A stretch of DNA of 64,000 bases from Diplodia intermedia (lineage: Eukaryota; Ascomycota; Dothideomycetes; Botryosphaeriales; Botryosphaeriaceae): contig JAKEKT010000003.1 in NCBI GenBank assembly GCA_021495925.1, positions 186,001 through 250,000 on the forward strand, written 5' to 3'. The notes beneath the pieces are model-generated. The model saw nothing but the letters and a program-made list of their open reading frames with translations, did no database searches and had not been told where the DNA came from. Made by a program: the position numbers and the translations under genes. Numbering within the stretch: the stretch's first letter is position 1; every line of letters starts with the position of its first letter. This document shows, piece by piece, positions 33,804 to 46,155 of the stretch.

Positions 33804-36800
33804 TTAGAACAGCCCCTCAATCTCGCCGGTCTCCGAGTCGACATCGACGTTCAGGTAGCCGGGAGCGGTGGGAAGACCGGGAATGGTCTGGATGTCGGCG
33901 GCAAGCGCGTACCTGCGGGGCCCATTAGTCACCGTTACCTTTCAGGGGTTTGGGCTCGGATGGAACTTACAGATATCCGGCACCAGCGGCCATGCGGACG
34001 TCACGGATGGGGACGGTGAAGCCTTCCGGCGCACCCTTGAGGGCTGGGTCATGGGACAGACTGTACTGCGTCTTGGCAACGCAGATGGGCAGGTTGCCCA
34101 AGCCCTGCTTGACGTACGTGTCGACCTTCTTCTGGGCAAGCTCACTGAACTCGACCTTCGCAGCGCCGTACATGATCTTACCGATGCGCTCGATGCGCTC
34201 CTGAACCGACCCCTCGAGATCATACAGCAGCTTGAAGTCCTTAGGCTTCTCGCTAGCGGCGATGACACCCTTGGCCAGCTCGATCGCACCCTTACCTCCC
34301 TCGGCCCAGTGGTTCGACTGGATGGCATCCTCGGCGCCAGCGGCCAAAGCCTCCTCCCTGATGACGGCGATTTCGGCATCCGTGTCGGTCTCAAACTGGT
34401 TGATGGCAACAACAACGGGGACACCAAACTGCTTGGCATTCTGGATATGCTTCTTGAGGTTCACGCAGCCCTTGCGCAGAACCTCGACGTTCTCGGTGCG
34501 GTAAACCTCCGGCAGCTGAGCGCCAGGAGTGATCTCGGGTCCGCCGCCGTGGACCTTGAGGGCACGAACGGTAGCAACGATGACAACAGCATCAGGGACA
34601 AGGCCGGAGGAGCGACATTTGATGTTGAAGAAACGCTCACCGCCCATGGTGAAGTCGAAACCGGCCTCGGTGACAACAAAGCCAGTCTTGCTGTTGTGGT
34701 CCTCGTCCGGCTCGGTACCAGCAAGCTTAAGCGCAAGCTTATCGGCCAGGACGGACGAAGCACCGATGGAGATGTTGGCGAACGGACCAGCGTGGACGAA
34801 CACAGGGCTACCCTCAAGCGTTTGCATAAGGTTGGGCTTGATGGCATCCTTCATCAAAGCAGTAAGGGCACCACCAGCGCCAATGTCATCGGCAGTGACG
34901 GGCTCACCGCTGCGAGAGCTGGCGACAACCATGCGACCCAAACGCTCACGCATGTCGGCAAGGTCGTTGCTGAGAGCAAGCACAGCCATACACTCACTGG
35001 CAACAGAGATATCGAAGCCAGTCTCGCGGGTCTGGCCCTTCTCAGTGCCTGCAGTGCCAACAGTAACACCACGTAGGTGTCTGTCGTTCACATCGAGCAC
35101 ACGCCTCCATGTGATGGTCTCAGGGTCGATGTCGAGCCTGGCAAAGCGGCGAACCTCCTCTTCAGTAAGCTCATCGGGGTTGGTCTTGTTGATTCCAAGC
35201 TTCTTCAGACGACGGAACATGACGGGTGCAAACTCCCTCTTTCCCTTCTTGGTGGGCACCAGACGCCTGTAGAGAGGACCGTCCTTCTGGGTGTTCTCGT
35301 GGAACATCCTGGTCTCAATGGCTGCAGAAAGCAAGTTGTTGGCGGCAGTGATGGCATGGATATCACCAGTAAGATGCATGTTGAACTCATCCATAGGAAT
35401 GACTTGGCTGTAGCCACCACCGGCCGCGCCGCCTTTAATACCGAAGGTTGGGCCCTGGCTGGGCTGACGGACGTTGGCGAAGGACACACGGCCAAGGTGG
35501 GCGGCCAGAGCTTGAGTCAAACCCATTGTGGTAGTGGATTTGCCCTCACCGAGAGGAGTGGGAGTGATACCCGTGACAACGACATAGCGGCCGTCGCGGC
35601 GGTGCTCAAGACGCTTCAGAAGCGTCAAGTCGACCTTGGCCTTGTACGCGCCGTAGGGCTCAAGTTCGTGTTTCGCAATGCCGATTTCCTCGGCGACCTT
35701 GTTGATCAGCTTAGGCTGCTGCGCACGGGAAATGGCAATGTCCGAGGGAACAGGCTGCTGCAGCTTGAGCGGCAGAGGGGTGATGTGGCGAGCCTTCTGC
35801 TCCTCGAAGTAGTGGTTTGCAGAATCAACCACGTTCTGGAGCAGCATAGCAACCGTCATAGGACCAACACCACCGGGGACCGGGGTAATGTGGGAGGCAA
35901 CCTCGGCGGCAGCATCGAAATCGACATCGCCCACCAGCCTCTGGCCAGACTTCTTGGACTCATCGGGGATGTAGTTGGTACCAACATCAATGACAACGGC
36001 GCCAGGCTTGACCCACTCGCCCTTGACGAAGCCGGCCTTGCCAATGGCGGCGACAATAATGTCGGCGGTCTTGACAATCTCGCCGAGATCCTTGGTCTTG
36101 GAGTGGCAGACGGTGACGGTGGCATCGGCGTTTTTCAGCAGATAGCTTACGGGGCTGCCGACAATGTCGCTCCGGCCGATAACGACGGCGTTCTTGCCCT
36201 TGATGTCCACGCCGGTGCTCTCGAGCAGGACCATGACGCCCTTGGGGGTGCAGGGCGTGAAGAGAGGGCGACCGCCGCGCTTGGCGAGCTCGCCGATGTT
36301 TGCCACGCCAAATCCGTCCACATCCTTCTCGTCGGCGACGGCAGAGGTGACGTTGTATTCGGAGATGTGCTTGGGCACGGGCAGCTGGACAAGGATGCCG
36401 TGGATAGCGGAGTCGTTGTTGAACTGGGTGATCTTGTGCAGGAGCTCGGCCTCGGTGATGTCCTCGGGGAACTTCTCGAGCTTGCAGTCGATGCCGGACT
36501 GTGGAGAGGTCAGCGTCTGAGGAATCGGCGGCGTGGTGGTCGTACCTCTTCGGCGGCCTTCAGCTTCATGCGCACATAGGTACCTGCACTAGTCAATTGA
36601 AGCTCGCAAGGGCTGGCGCGGCAGCTACTTACTAGAGTCAGAGCGGTCGCCGACTGTTTGCAGCTGTTAGCAAGCAGGTTCCTTGGAGGGGTGGGGTGCG
36701 GGGCAGGCGGGACGTACCCTGGATGATGCGCAGGGCAGGGCGGTAGCGGGGGTTGCTGCTCTGCGTCTGGCGGATCTCGTCGTGCAGGCGCTCGCGAATG

Positions 36801-37006
36801 CTCCTGGCAATGGCATTGCCGTCAATCTTTGCCGCGACCATGGTGAGAGGGCTGGAGTGGAAGGAGCGGGAGGCGGCGACGAGCGACGGCGGTGGTGTGC
36901 TCAGCGCCAGAGATTTGAAGGTGGAGCGCGGGCGTGAAAGAGCGAAAAAGTTCGGCGGGGGCCGCACATGCAACACTCGGCGGAAGGGGAGTTTGGTGAC
37001 CGGCAT
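33804..37006 (-). CDS. C1-tetrahydrofolate synthase (trifunctional)
   Basis: Interconverts one-carbon forms of tetrahydrofolate: NADP-dependent methylene-THF dehydrogenase, methenyl-THF cyclohydrolase and 10-formyl-THF synthetase, supplying purine and methionine synthesis. Exons 37006-36718, 36653-36633, 36583-36546, 36498-33971 and 33912-33804 encode 994 aa; the second exon is just 21 nt. The FolD-type domain (about 57-360) has the catalytic lysine Lys110 in Y-V-R-M-K and the P-G-G-V-G-P-M-T loop. The synthetase domain (about 385-994) has the P-loop Lys436 in P-L-G-E-G-K-S-T-T. The first 55 residues are Arg/Ser-rich without acids, a mitochondrial presequence; Met56 (36841) begins the protein that aligns with cytosolic forms. 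A single gene could therefore serve both compartments. Confidence 0.95.
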
Positions 37007-38412
37007 GACGACTGGCTTCCCGATGGCGGGATTTTTAGGCTTCGCAAAGGACAGCGCGTGTTGAACGACTGAAGGAGGTACTCTCGCGCCTCACTGAGGG
37101 TTCCAGATGAGTCAATTTCTATGTGTTTTCGAAATTCTACCAACTCCCGGACCGCTAAGCCGGAGCTTGGATCCCCGATGCGAAACCCTCTCCCACCAGC
37201 GGGCCCAGAAAACCCGCCGCGGAGAGAGCCATGCCAGGCGGAGGCGAAGCTGCGGCGGCGGAGGCGGCGGGCGGTGGACGAGGCCGCTGGCCAGCACCGC
37301 AGACCGACCTCTTATCTCGTCGGCAGCTCGAGTCGCTCGCCGTTCTCGCCGCCGTCAGCGTCGCTGAGAATTTTCTGCACCGCTTTCGGCGCCTTGGAGC
37401 TTTTCGGCGATGGAGCAGCCCGCTAGGGCCCCTGAGCCCGAAGGCGCCCGTCGGCCCTGCATGGAATAGGCCCGCGTGCGCACTGAACGCGAAACAACCC
37501 TCCGTGCCTCCGTGCCTCCATCATCTGCGACGACTCCCCCGCAACGCAGCTACCAGCATGCGAGACGCAACCGCCGCGGCCAGACGACGCACCCTAGGAG
37601 ACAGACCGCCGAGACCTGCACCAACGGGGGCCGCATGCAGGGACTGCCTGATTGGGATTGTATACACGTTCAACCATTGGCCACGCGTCCATTTGCTCGG
37701 TTACGGCGTCGGTTCCATTGCCATTGCAACAGCTTCACCAAACAGACACGGGAAGTTGAAGGAGCCCCAAGATGTCGTAACAGAAGGTTGCCCCTCATGT
37801 GTCCAGTCTATTTCCTGGTACTCCAGGATTTGTACCTTCGTCTGACGTGAGCCACGGCTCAGCACTTGCTTGCCCTTAGCCAATTGTTCCACGGCTCTGG
37901 CGCATGTCTTACTCCTCCCAGTGACGAGGCATAGTGCTGCAATAAGCCGTAGCGGTGACCCAAGAGTTGCCAAGTCTGGCCTTGAGTGGAGTAGGTGTGT
38001 GCTCCATGCATCGCCGCATGGCATTCTACCTTCTACGTTCCTTTCAACGGGGAAATCATACGATCCGGTCAACGGGGCCGGTGGTGTTGCCAATCTGGCT
38101 TTACCGTGGCATTTCCGGCACGTAGGGTTGAGGTCGGAGGGAGGCACTAAGGTGGGCTGAACAGGGATCCCAGATCGTCCTCTGTCCCACAGCCCCGCCC
38201 CGCCTCTCCGCACCCGCTTGCTACACCTTAAACCTAAAATACGAGCGCTTACATTGGTAGCCTGGAATATGCAGCTTTCATGCTGTGGCCAGATAGGCCG
38301 TGAATGCTGACATGGAGACAAGCTACTTATTGACCAAGCAGTCCCTCTCCTGCTTTTCCGTGTTGTCCCGTTTCATCGACGCCCCGCTATTCCCCAAGCC
38401 CGGACGTGAGAA
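37007..38412. other. Intergenic between divergent genes
   Basis: Upstream of both C1-tetrahydrofolate synthase (-) and the P450 (+). GC-rich frames such as 37231-37845 show no domain. Confidence 0.5.
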
Positions 38413-40184
38413 ATGGCCGTACTTGCGCAGGAACCGACATTTGTCCATCTAGTGGGAGCCGGAGTCGGACTGTTGTCCCTCTACCTCATCACCGGGGCAA
38501 TATACCGCCTTTATCTCAGTCCACTGGCTCCGTTCCCCGGTCCGAAACTTGCAGCACTCACACTTTGGTACGAATTCTACTTCGACGTAATACTTCGTGG
38601 CCAATTTACATTTCATATCCGGGACCTACACAAGAGATACGGTATGGAACCTATCCCGGGCTGCTCTCCTCCGGCTTGAAGCGCTTCCGACTCTTTGCCG
38701 TCATCCGAGTTGTCCCATCCACGAAAAGTCCATCCCGGTTCCACCCATCTTTCTCCTCAACCCCTTGCTGACCCCTCGTTCCCCGCTCTCCATCTAAGAA
38801 AATAGTGCTAACAACGGGTAGGTCCGATCGTCCGTATCAATCCGCACGAGCTCCACGTCGACGATCCGGATTTCTACGACGAGCTCTATGGCGGATCCGG
38901 CAGAAGAGTCGAAAAGTTGCCGTGGTCAGCAGCCATGTTTGGCAACGATACGAGCATGATTGCTACCGTGTCACATGAACACCACCGCGCTCGGCGAGCA
39001 CCGCTGAATTCGTTCTTCTCTAAGCAATCGGTATACAATCTGGAGCCAATGATCCGCAATGCTGTTTCCCTGTTGTGCAACCGGTTTGAGGATTTCAAAA
39101 CCTCGAAACAGCCGGTTGTACTTGACAATGCATTCTCGGCGTTGACAGCGGATATAATCACCGACTACAGCTTTGCGAAGAGCTCGGGAATGCTTCTCGA
39201 GCCGAACTTCTCGCCAGAATATACCAAGTCGTTGATGACCACATCCGAATTTTCCCTCCTCAATAAGCAGTTCCCGTTCATCTTGCGTCTGCTGCGAAAG
39301 CTTCCCGATTGGCTGGCTGTGAAGTTGGAACCGAACACTGCTGCACTGATCGAATTCCAAAAGGTACCTTCCGCCCATCGTCGTCTCAGCAGCAAGTTGT
39401 TGGTGTGGGTATTTATTCGTTACCATAGGGCATAGAAGAGCAGCTCCTACCAATCATGGAAGGCCGAAGCGCCGAAAGCAAAACGAGCACGAAGCAGCCG
39501 ACCATCTTCCACGAACTCCTCCGGAGCAATCTTCCCGATTCCGAGAAGCAGCTACAACGCCTCATTGATGAGGGGCAGACTATCGTCGGTGCCGGCTCGG
39601 TTACTACGGCTCATTACCTCTCGGTGACATCTTATCACATTATAGCAAATCCTCAAGTCCTACAAAAGCTTCAAGAAGAACTTCAGCCTCTCATGGCCAA
39701 TCGGTCTACACTCCCATCTCTCCGTCATCTGGAGCAACTGCCATACCTGAAAGCGGTCATCAATGAGGGATACCGCATATCCTACGGTATCACTGCGCGC
39801 CTTACACGAGTTTCTCCCGATTCACCTCTTGAATACAATGATTGGCTCATCCCTGCTGGAACACCAGTTGGTATGACCTCCGTTCTAATTCATGAGAACG
39901 AAAAGCTCTTCCCTGAACCGAAAGTATTCCGTCCGGAGCGTTGGCTGCAGCCGGGCGCACAGCGGCTGGAAAAGTATCTAGTAACCTTCAACAAGGGAAG
40001 TAGAGCGTGTCTAGGCATGAATCTGGCGAGGGCTGAGATCCCTTTGACGCTGGCAGCGGTCTTTGGTGGGCGCTTTGGCCTAGAGTTGTTTGAGACGGAT
40101 CGGAGCGATGTGGACCTGAAGCACGACTTCTTCAACCCTAGCCCGAAACTGGATTCCAAAGGCTTGAGGGTAATTTTTTCGTGA
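38413..40184 (+). CDS. Cytochrome P450, trichodiene-oxygenase-like
   Basis: Haem-thiolate monooxygenase of the endoplasmic reticulum. Three exons, 38413-38641, 38822-39363 and 39429-40184, encode 508 aa. An N-terminal hydrophobic anchor (about 12-32) is followed by the proline hinge P-L-A-P-F-P-G-P-K. The I-helix motif is A-G-S-V-T-T at 312-317, the E-x-x-R pair is Glu370 and Arg373, the F-R-P-E-R-W motif is present, and the haem cysteine is Cys451 in F-N-K-G-S-R-A-C-L-G. Overall resemblance is to the fungal CYP58-like (trichodiene oxygenase) E-class group I enzymes. The first intron is 180 nt with a perfect GCTAACA branch site. No terpene cyclase, polyketide synthase or other cluster gene lies within the window, so the substrate is open. 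Confidence 0.9.
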
Positions 40185-41448
40185 GACCACCAATTGCAGG
40201 CGTGCTTTGAAGGAAAGAAGGAAGCCAGTTCTGCTGCGCGGTAGTTATTTTGATGAGCTAGAGACAGCAAGCATACAATGTGAATGTCGCATTTTTGAGC
40301 CTTTCCCTCAAGCCCGTCAGCAAAATCCTACATCCGCCATTACGTAGCTTTACTACCGAACTATTATCCGCATCAAGCCTTCCAGCTGCTAGCCGTCACA
40401 TAATCTCATCTAAAGCCTGTAAATCGACAGAGCCAACTATTCTCGATATGGCGCATCGACGGCTTCTCTGGCTCGCGTGGTGTTATTGCATGGCCATTGA
40501 CGACGGTGTCGATCGATTCCTCCATTCCCCATGATGACAAGGTCCCACAAACCACTAATCGCGAGATGTAGACTAACGCGGTTGTGCTCGGGCGCAGAGA
40601 TAGAAAATAAAGTCATAGTAACCGGGTCTCGGTATCGCCTATGACTACAATGGCTCCATAGGAAGCGGCACAATCGTTCGGGCAATGATTACAAGTCGGA
40701 GCCGGCTCTAGTACGTCGCTCCTGTTCCGCGCCTGATCTGGAACCGCTTCTGTGGGGCGCAGAGTCATGGCTTTTACGCCAGGCGCGGAGCAGCTGTTCG
40801 CAATGCTCTGTGGTACTTTGAGGCGCGCTCTTCGAAGCAACAGGGTCCAGCGCGCTGGGGCAGGCGGCGGGTTCGCAAACCAAGCGTAGATGTGCCTGCT
40901 GAATTGGTACACGAACGTGACAGCTCTGCGGCCTGTCGACGTCATAGACCTCCGAAGCGGGTAGGCACGACTGGCCGTGGCTGCCCTTCGGGGAGGCGCT
41001 CTTTTGCGCCAGGGTCCTGCGCATATAATCGTCACCCACGGCCGCCCTCCGACACTTCCTCACCAACAACCCCCCCTCGCCGCTTCGCAAGGCTGCATCC
41101 GCATCCACTGCGACATTCAGCAAGGGGAAAGGCGAGCGTCGATAAGTCTTCGCACCACATTCTCTGGGTAAGCCATCACTCCTCCGCAACACTTCTTCGC
41201 GCACGCGTGTCGCGACCTCACTGCGACGCGTCTGCCACACACCAACACTTCCAGCTCCGCCAGCCTCGGCTTCGAGGGCTTCAGTGTGCACGAGCTGCTG
41301 CCGATCCTGTCGTACCTTCCCTTCCTTTCCCTACCCGCTTCCATCACCTGATCACACACAAAGACCCAATATCCGATCTGATCTCGCTAACGAAAACCTG
41401 CAGCGCAACTTATTGCATACGATACGAGACTCTGACAGCACCATTGTA
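40185..41448. other. Intergenic
   Basis: 3' region of the P450 and promoter or leader of the zinc-knuckle gene. No separate gene seen. Confidence 0.5.
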
Positions 41449-43317
41449 ATGTCTTGGAACGGCGGCGACGGTAAGTAAAAACACCAAACCAGAACTCTGC
41501 CATTGAGTCTCAGAGCCGCACGTCACAGTGACCATCTCCCCACCACAACTAAGCTGAGGCTGACATATGATGGTTGTAGACGCTGGCGGTGGCTGGCAGG
41601 CCAACGGTGGTGAGAATGCCGCCTCCGATGGCTGGAGCGGTGGTGCTGCTACCAATGGCGCCACCAACGGTGACGTTTCCTTCGGCGGTGGCGGCGATGC
41701 CTTCGGTTCTGGCGGCGATGCCTTCGGTGCCGGAGACGGCTTTGGTGGCGGTGGCGAAGGTGGCGGCGGTGGTGGTGCCTGTCGCAAGTAAGCTTTCGAA
41801 TCTGCCTGGACTGCAAGGCAGTGTCTGACATCTCACAGCTGCGGTCAAGAGGGCCATTTCGCTCGTGAATGCCCTGAGCCGAGGCAGATGACGGGCGAGT
41901 GTTTCAATTGCGGAGAGGTTGGGTAAGTCTCTTGACAGCCTTCGGATATTCCTCACAATGCTAACGCCCAACTCAGCCACAACAAGGCCGACTGTCCTAA
42001 CCCGAGGGTCGAACGCCCCTTCAGTGGACAGTGCAAGAACTGCCTAAAGGAGGGCCACAGGATCTCGGAATGCACTGAGCCCCGCGAGATGGGTCATCTC
42101 TTCAAAGGCGTCCCGGACAAGACCGACGAGGAGGCTTGGGCCATGGTGGTCGAGGCGGACCAGGACAGGGATCTCGACGATTTCAGGCTTGCTTTCAAGA
42201 CCTACCTGAAGGCTCTCAAGACCAACTCCATTCCCATCAACCTGGCTCAACTCGAGAAGACCCTCCGCGATGAAAAGATGAACGTCTTCCTTATCGCCCT
42301 TGAGAAGGAGATCTCAGACGTCATGACGATCGTCAGCCCCGACGGCAAGCTTGACTGCAACTACGTCTTGGGCTTCTACTTCTCCGACAAGCCGAGGCGC
42401 AAGAATGCAGTCGAAGGATGGCCTGCTGATCCCGAGGATAACATCAAACGTCTTGAGAATGCGGGCTTTGTCGAGGACCGCAGGGTTCCGAAGTGTTCGA
42501 ACTGTGGTGGTACGTCTACTAATCAACTTCCATTCCCTCCAGGTTTGCTGATTTGATTATCCCAGAACTGGGCCATACTCGTAAGAATTGCAGCCAGGAG
42601 CAGGAGGAGCCTATCGGCCGTCCCGAGGTCAAGTGCATGGTCTGCCAAGAGCTCGGTCACCGTGCTCGGGACTGCAAGCAGGAGCGTCCTGATCCATTCG
42701 CCTGCCGTAACTGCAAGCAACACGGCCACACGTCTCGCGAGTGCCCCGAGCCTCGTTCTGCTGAGGGTGTTGAGTGCCGCAAGTGCCACGAGAGTAAGTC
42801 GCACCGAATAGTCCTTCTTGATCTTGGCTCTCACTAATCAATTGTAGTGGGCCACTTCTCCAACGAGTGTCCTAACGCCCCAAAGTTCGAATGCCGCAAC
42901 TGCGGCGAGGAGGGACATAAGGCTTCGGAGTGCGAGAAGCCGCGTGTGATGAAGTGCCGCAACTGCGGTGAAGAGGGTCACGTTTCCAGGGAGTGTGACA
43001 AGCCGCGTGACCCTTCCACCGTCACTTGCCGTAACTGCGACGAGGTTGGTCATTTCTCAAAGGAGTGCCCGAAGCCAAGAGACTGGTCGCGCGTCAAGTG
43101 CCCGATCTGCGAGGAGATGGGTCACGGTCCCAGGAAGTGCCCCAAGGCCAACGAGGCGGCTGGCGGTGGATTCGACACTGGTGGTGCTTCCGGCTTTGGT
43201 GGAGGCGCTGAGAGTAGCGGTGGATTCGGTGGCGGATTTGACAGCGCCCCTGCTGCAAGTGCCGGTGGAGGAGGCTGGGACTCTGGTGTCGACGTCAACG
43301 CTGGTGGCGCATGGTAA
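41449..43317 (+). CDS. CCHC zinc-knuckle protein (CnjB-like), eleven knuckles
   Basis: Likely single-stranded nucleic-acid-binding protein. Six exons (41449-41470, 41580-41787, 41839-41922, 41977-42509, 42566-42793, 42848-43317) encode 514 aa. A Gly-rich N-terminal region of about 76 residues is followed by three C-x2-C-x4-H-x4-C knuckles. A non-knuckle domain of about 120 residues follows, containing E-E-A-W-A-M-V-V-E-A-D and L-D-C-N-Y-V-L-G-F-Y-F, then eight more knuckles and a Gly/Ser-rich tail. All eleven knuckles keep every zinc ligand. Four introns fall inside knuckles, at or just after the second cysteine. Similar Aspergillus and other fungal proteins are usually called CnjB or zinc-knuckle transcription or splicing factors without firm evidence. 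Short CNBP/Gis2-type proteins have seven knuckles and lack the central domain. Confidence 0.9.
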
Positions 43318-46155
43318 GCAGCTCGCTTCAGGTGCGGCACAACGGAATGGGGAAAAGTTGAATGAGAAATAAGGCGAGTCAGGATACTGGCTTACTTCTG
43401 GCAAGTAAAAGTATATCCGACTTGTTGATTTACAAGACATTGAGGTAGCTCACTCTTCTGTGCAATGCGAGAGTTAAGCACTTATATTGAAAACTCTGTG
43501 GTCCTCTTTGGACGTCGTGACGATTGAGAGTCGGTGAGCTGCTAGTATGGGAGCTGCTGTGGAGTCTCTGCTAAAATTAATGTGCAGAAAGCCTGTCGAC
43601 GACTCTGAATGTTGGCTGTTGGCTTGTACGCTACGAAGTGGGCCTTGGCCATGGAGACTAAATGATTCATTCACCCGAGGATTAAGTACGCAAGCCCGCA
43701 TAGGGCGGCTCGGCAGCATCAGGTTCCGATATACCGCCGCCTGTTCTCGACCCGGAGTGGGAGCCCTCTGGCGTTCGATTCTGGGGCCGGGATGTCCCAA
43801 TCCAGGTTTAGAGGTTGAACCAGCTGTACTACTGCACGCAAGACTCGCGTCAGCCCTGGCCGTTGCCTAGACCGAACCCGAACCCCATGGGGAACCTTGT
43901 GGCTGGAAGGACCTATACCAAGGGTTATGTTGACACGACAAGCAGCAAATGCTAGTGTAAGCGATTTCATGCTGGTGAGGCAGATCAATTTTTCAGGTAC
44001 GTACCTTCACATCAGCGGGACTGAGTATTGATATTGATCAATCATTCCTTGTGCTGTTTCAACGCAACGAGCCCAAGTGGCCGGCAGTTATGGAGAACAA
44101 GCACTTTTTTCTACGCCTCTTTGCGGTCTGACTCGTTTCTTTTCTCGTCCAACGGAGGCGGGAGGGCCGCGCGTGGTGTTGACTGTTGCGTTCGTCCGCT
44201 CTCCTCGGCATTTCCGATTTTGGAAGTTCCGGTTGACCATTGCCTCTCCCTTCACCACCATTAAGGCGTGCCGTTAGAGGCGGCTTGTTTGTTTCGACAC
44301 GCACACATTCCGCGGGTGCGGAACGCGCTTCGGAGGACTAGTGAGCGGGACAGCAAGTAAGACGGCAGAGCGCCTCGAGCGTTTTTTCTCCATTGCCGAT
44401 GATCGGGCGGTGAAGCGGTGGGCCCCTTGTACTGTACATTCGCTTCTCTTTAGGCCCAGCGGACTTGGGTATAGCGCAAGGTGATAAACGGTAGGGACTG
44501 TCAGGGATCCCAGGAGCAAACCGCGTCATGATCAGAGTCCGGAGATGAACGTCAGGGGGATTTGATGGGGAATATTTGGAGACGACGCACAGCAGCAATG
44601 GTCCATCAGCTATGAGCAGGGAAGAGACAGGCACTTTGCGCTACTGCTGAAGGATTCGCGTCAGGCAAACACGCGTCTTAGGTAGGCAAACGAAGGGAAA
44701 CGCCGCAGCAGCCCGGATTTTGGTTGGCTATATCGAATCTCGGAATGCCTGGTCTTCTCCTTCAGCCCTGCAAGCATTTCTAGCCTCTTGTAACACAGTA
44801 TCGAAGCCTCGATCAGATTGGGGGCATTGTGTAGTTTGAATGCAGATAGAACGTCCAACTTCTTACGGAGCCACTCTGAAGGGGACATACTAGGAAGCCT
44901 CATCGCCGAAAGCGCTTGGAGATTGGTTGCGCTCTAGCTTGCTGCATGTCAACAGCTGCAGCTCACAACGAAGGCAAGGCACAGCCGTCAGCAGGGATTT
45001 GGTGAAGTGATTATAGTGGGTGCTTGCTCAACACCATGGCCAAGCGCAGCAAGAGGGCCGCGGGCGATGACGACGGTTGAGACGTGGGAAAGCGGCTTCC
45101 CTGCTGGTCGGCAATGAGCGCGGCGTTTGTGCCGGGCCATTGCCGACGCCGCACGCCGCACCGCATCGCACCGCATCACGATACCTCGAGTGGGTCCCCT
45201 GGGGTTGCAGCGGAGGGGAGCAGCTCACTGGGCTTGGCCTCACGATTACAGTGGAGTTCATAACCAACAGAGCAGCTGGGATGCAACGCTAGGCAACCTC
45301 CGGGCAGCAATGGGCGGGCGCCAGGGCGGTCAACGCGGCAGCAGACATTCCCGGTTTTTGCTCGCAGGGCCATGGCTCAAAGCTCGGCGTCGCAAACCGC
45401 GCGAGTCATCCAGACAGGCCGATTGTGTATCCGCTTGGCTTTGCTCGATGCTGGCGGTAGGGCGGGCGGGCGAGCGGGCGATGGGTGCCGAGCGGATGAG
45501 GTCAGATCAGCGTGGCGGACGGGAAGGGCGTTTCTTTGCTGGGCCTGCACGAAGGGCGGCGGCTCGGATGAGGGTGCGTGTGCGTGTGGGGAAAGGCAAG
45601 CCGTTCGTGGAGCCGCACCGGAGAAGGCGAGCGGGATGGGCAACGGATGTCAGCACAGAAATCATGACGGAGCGAACACGCCCCCGGATTTGCCAAAGCG
45701 GGCAAGCCGGGGCAGCTCCCAGCCTACGCGCAATCGGACCGCGCGACGAACCCTGCGGCGGAGCCCCAGTCCCCCCACGATCGTCACTCTCCATTCCCCC
45801 GCCTGGACTCCCGGCGCTGCTGTGACTGCCAATGAACGTCGACGTCACCGCGTCGGAGCCCGCCCGCACCATCTTAGCGGCGCAACCATGGCTGCTTCCC
45901 TGCCCGCCCGAACGCCGCTCAGAGCTCAGAACCCGGTGTTGACTCTCGTGTCTGCGCCCTGTATAAGACATTCTGATGCCCCGATTTCCCGGGCCTGCGA
46001 GCCTGACCACTCCTCCTCACTGCTCCCTTTCTAACATCTCCCAATCTCACCCCGGTAGAGAGGTGGCAACGGCAGCGCTCAGAGCTTGCTGGTCAACCCA
46101 GGAAAAAAAGTTTTGAGCAACCCAACAACAGCCAGCTGGTGCTCAATCGCTCGTC
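43318..46155. other. 2.8-kb intergenic region
   Basis: Many chance frames. An 80-codon minus-strand ATG frame at 44661-44903 has a plausible helical composition but no recognisable domain. No tRNA could be folded around the GTTCGATTC at 43772-43780. Confidence 0.5.

Noticed and set aside
33868..36579. Two long plus-strand frames of 402 and 500 codons
   Set aside because: They lie antisense to C1-tetrahydrofolate synthase, whose minus-strand protein is unmistakable; codon bias of the real gene keeps the opposite strand open.
43700..43800. GTTCGATTC resembling a tRNA T arm
   Set aside because: No acceptor or anticodon stem can be drawn on either strand around it.
44661..44903. 80-codon minus-strand ATG frame with a helical middle
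   Set aside because: Plausible composition but no motif, no splice partner and no context; not enough to call a gene.
38413..46155. A secondary-metabolite gene cluster around the P450
   Set aside because: The adjacent genes are housekeeping or transport genes with no synthase, cyclase, methyltransferase or cluster regulator.
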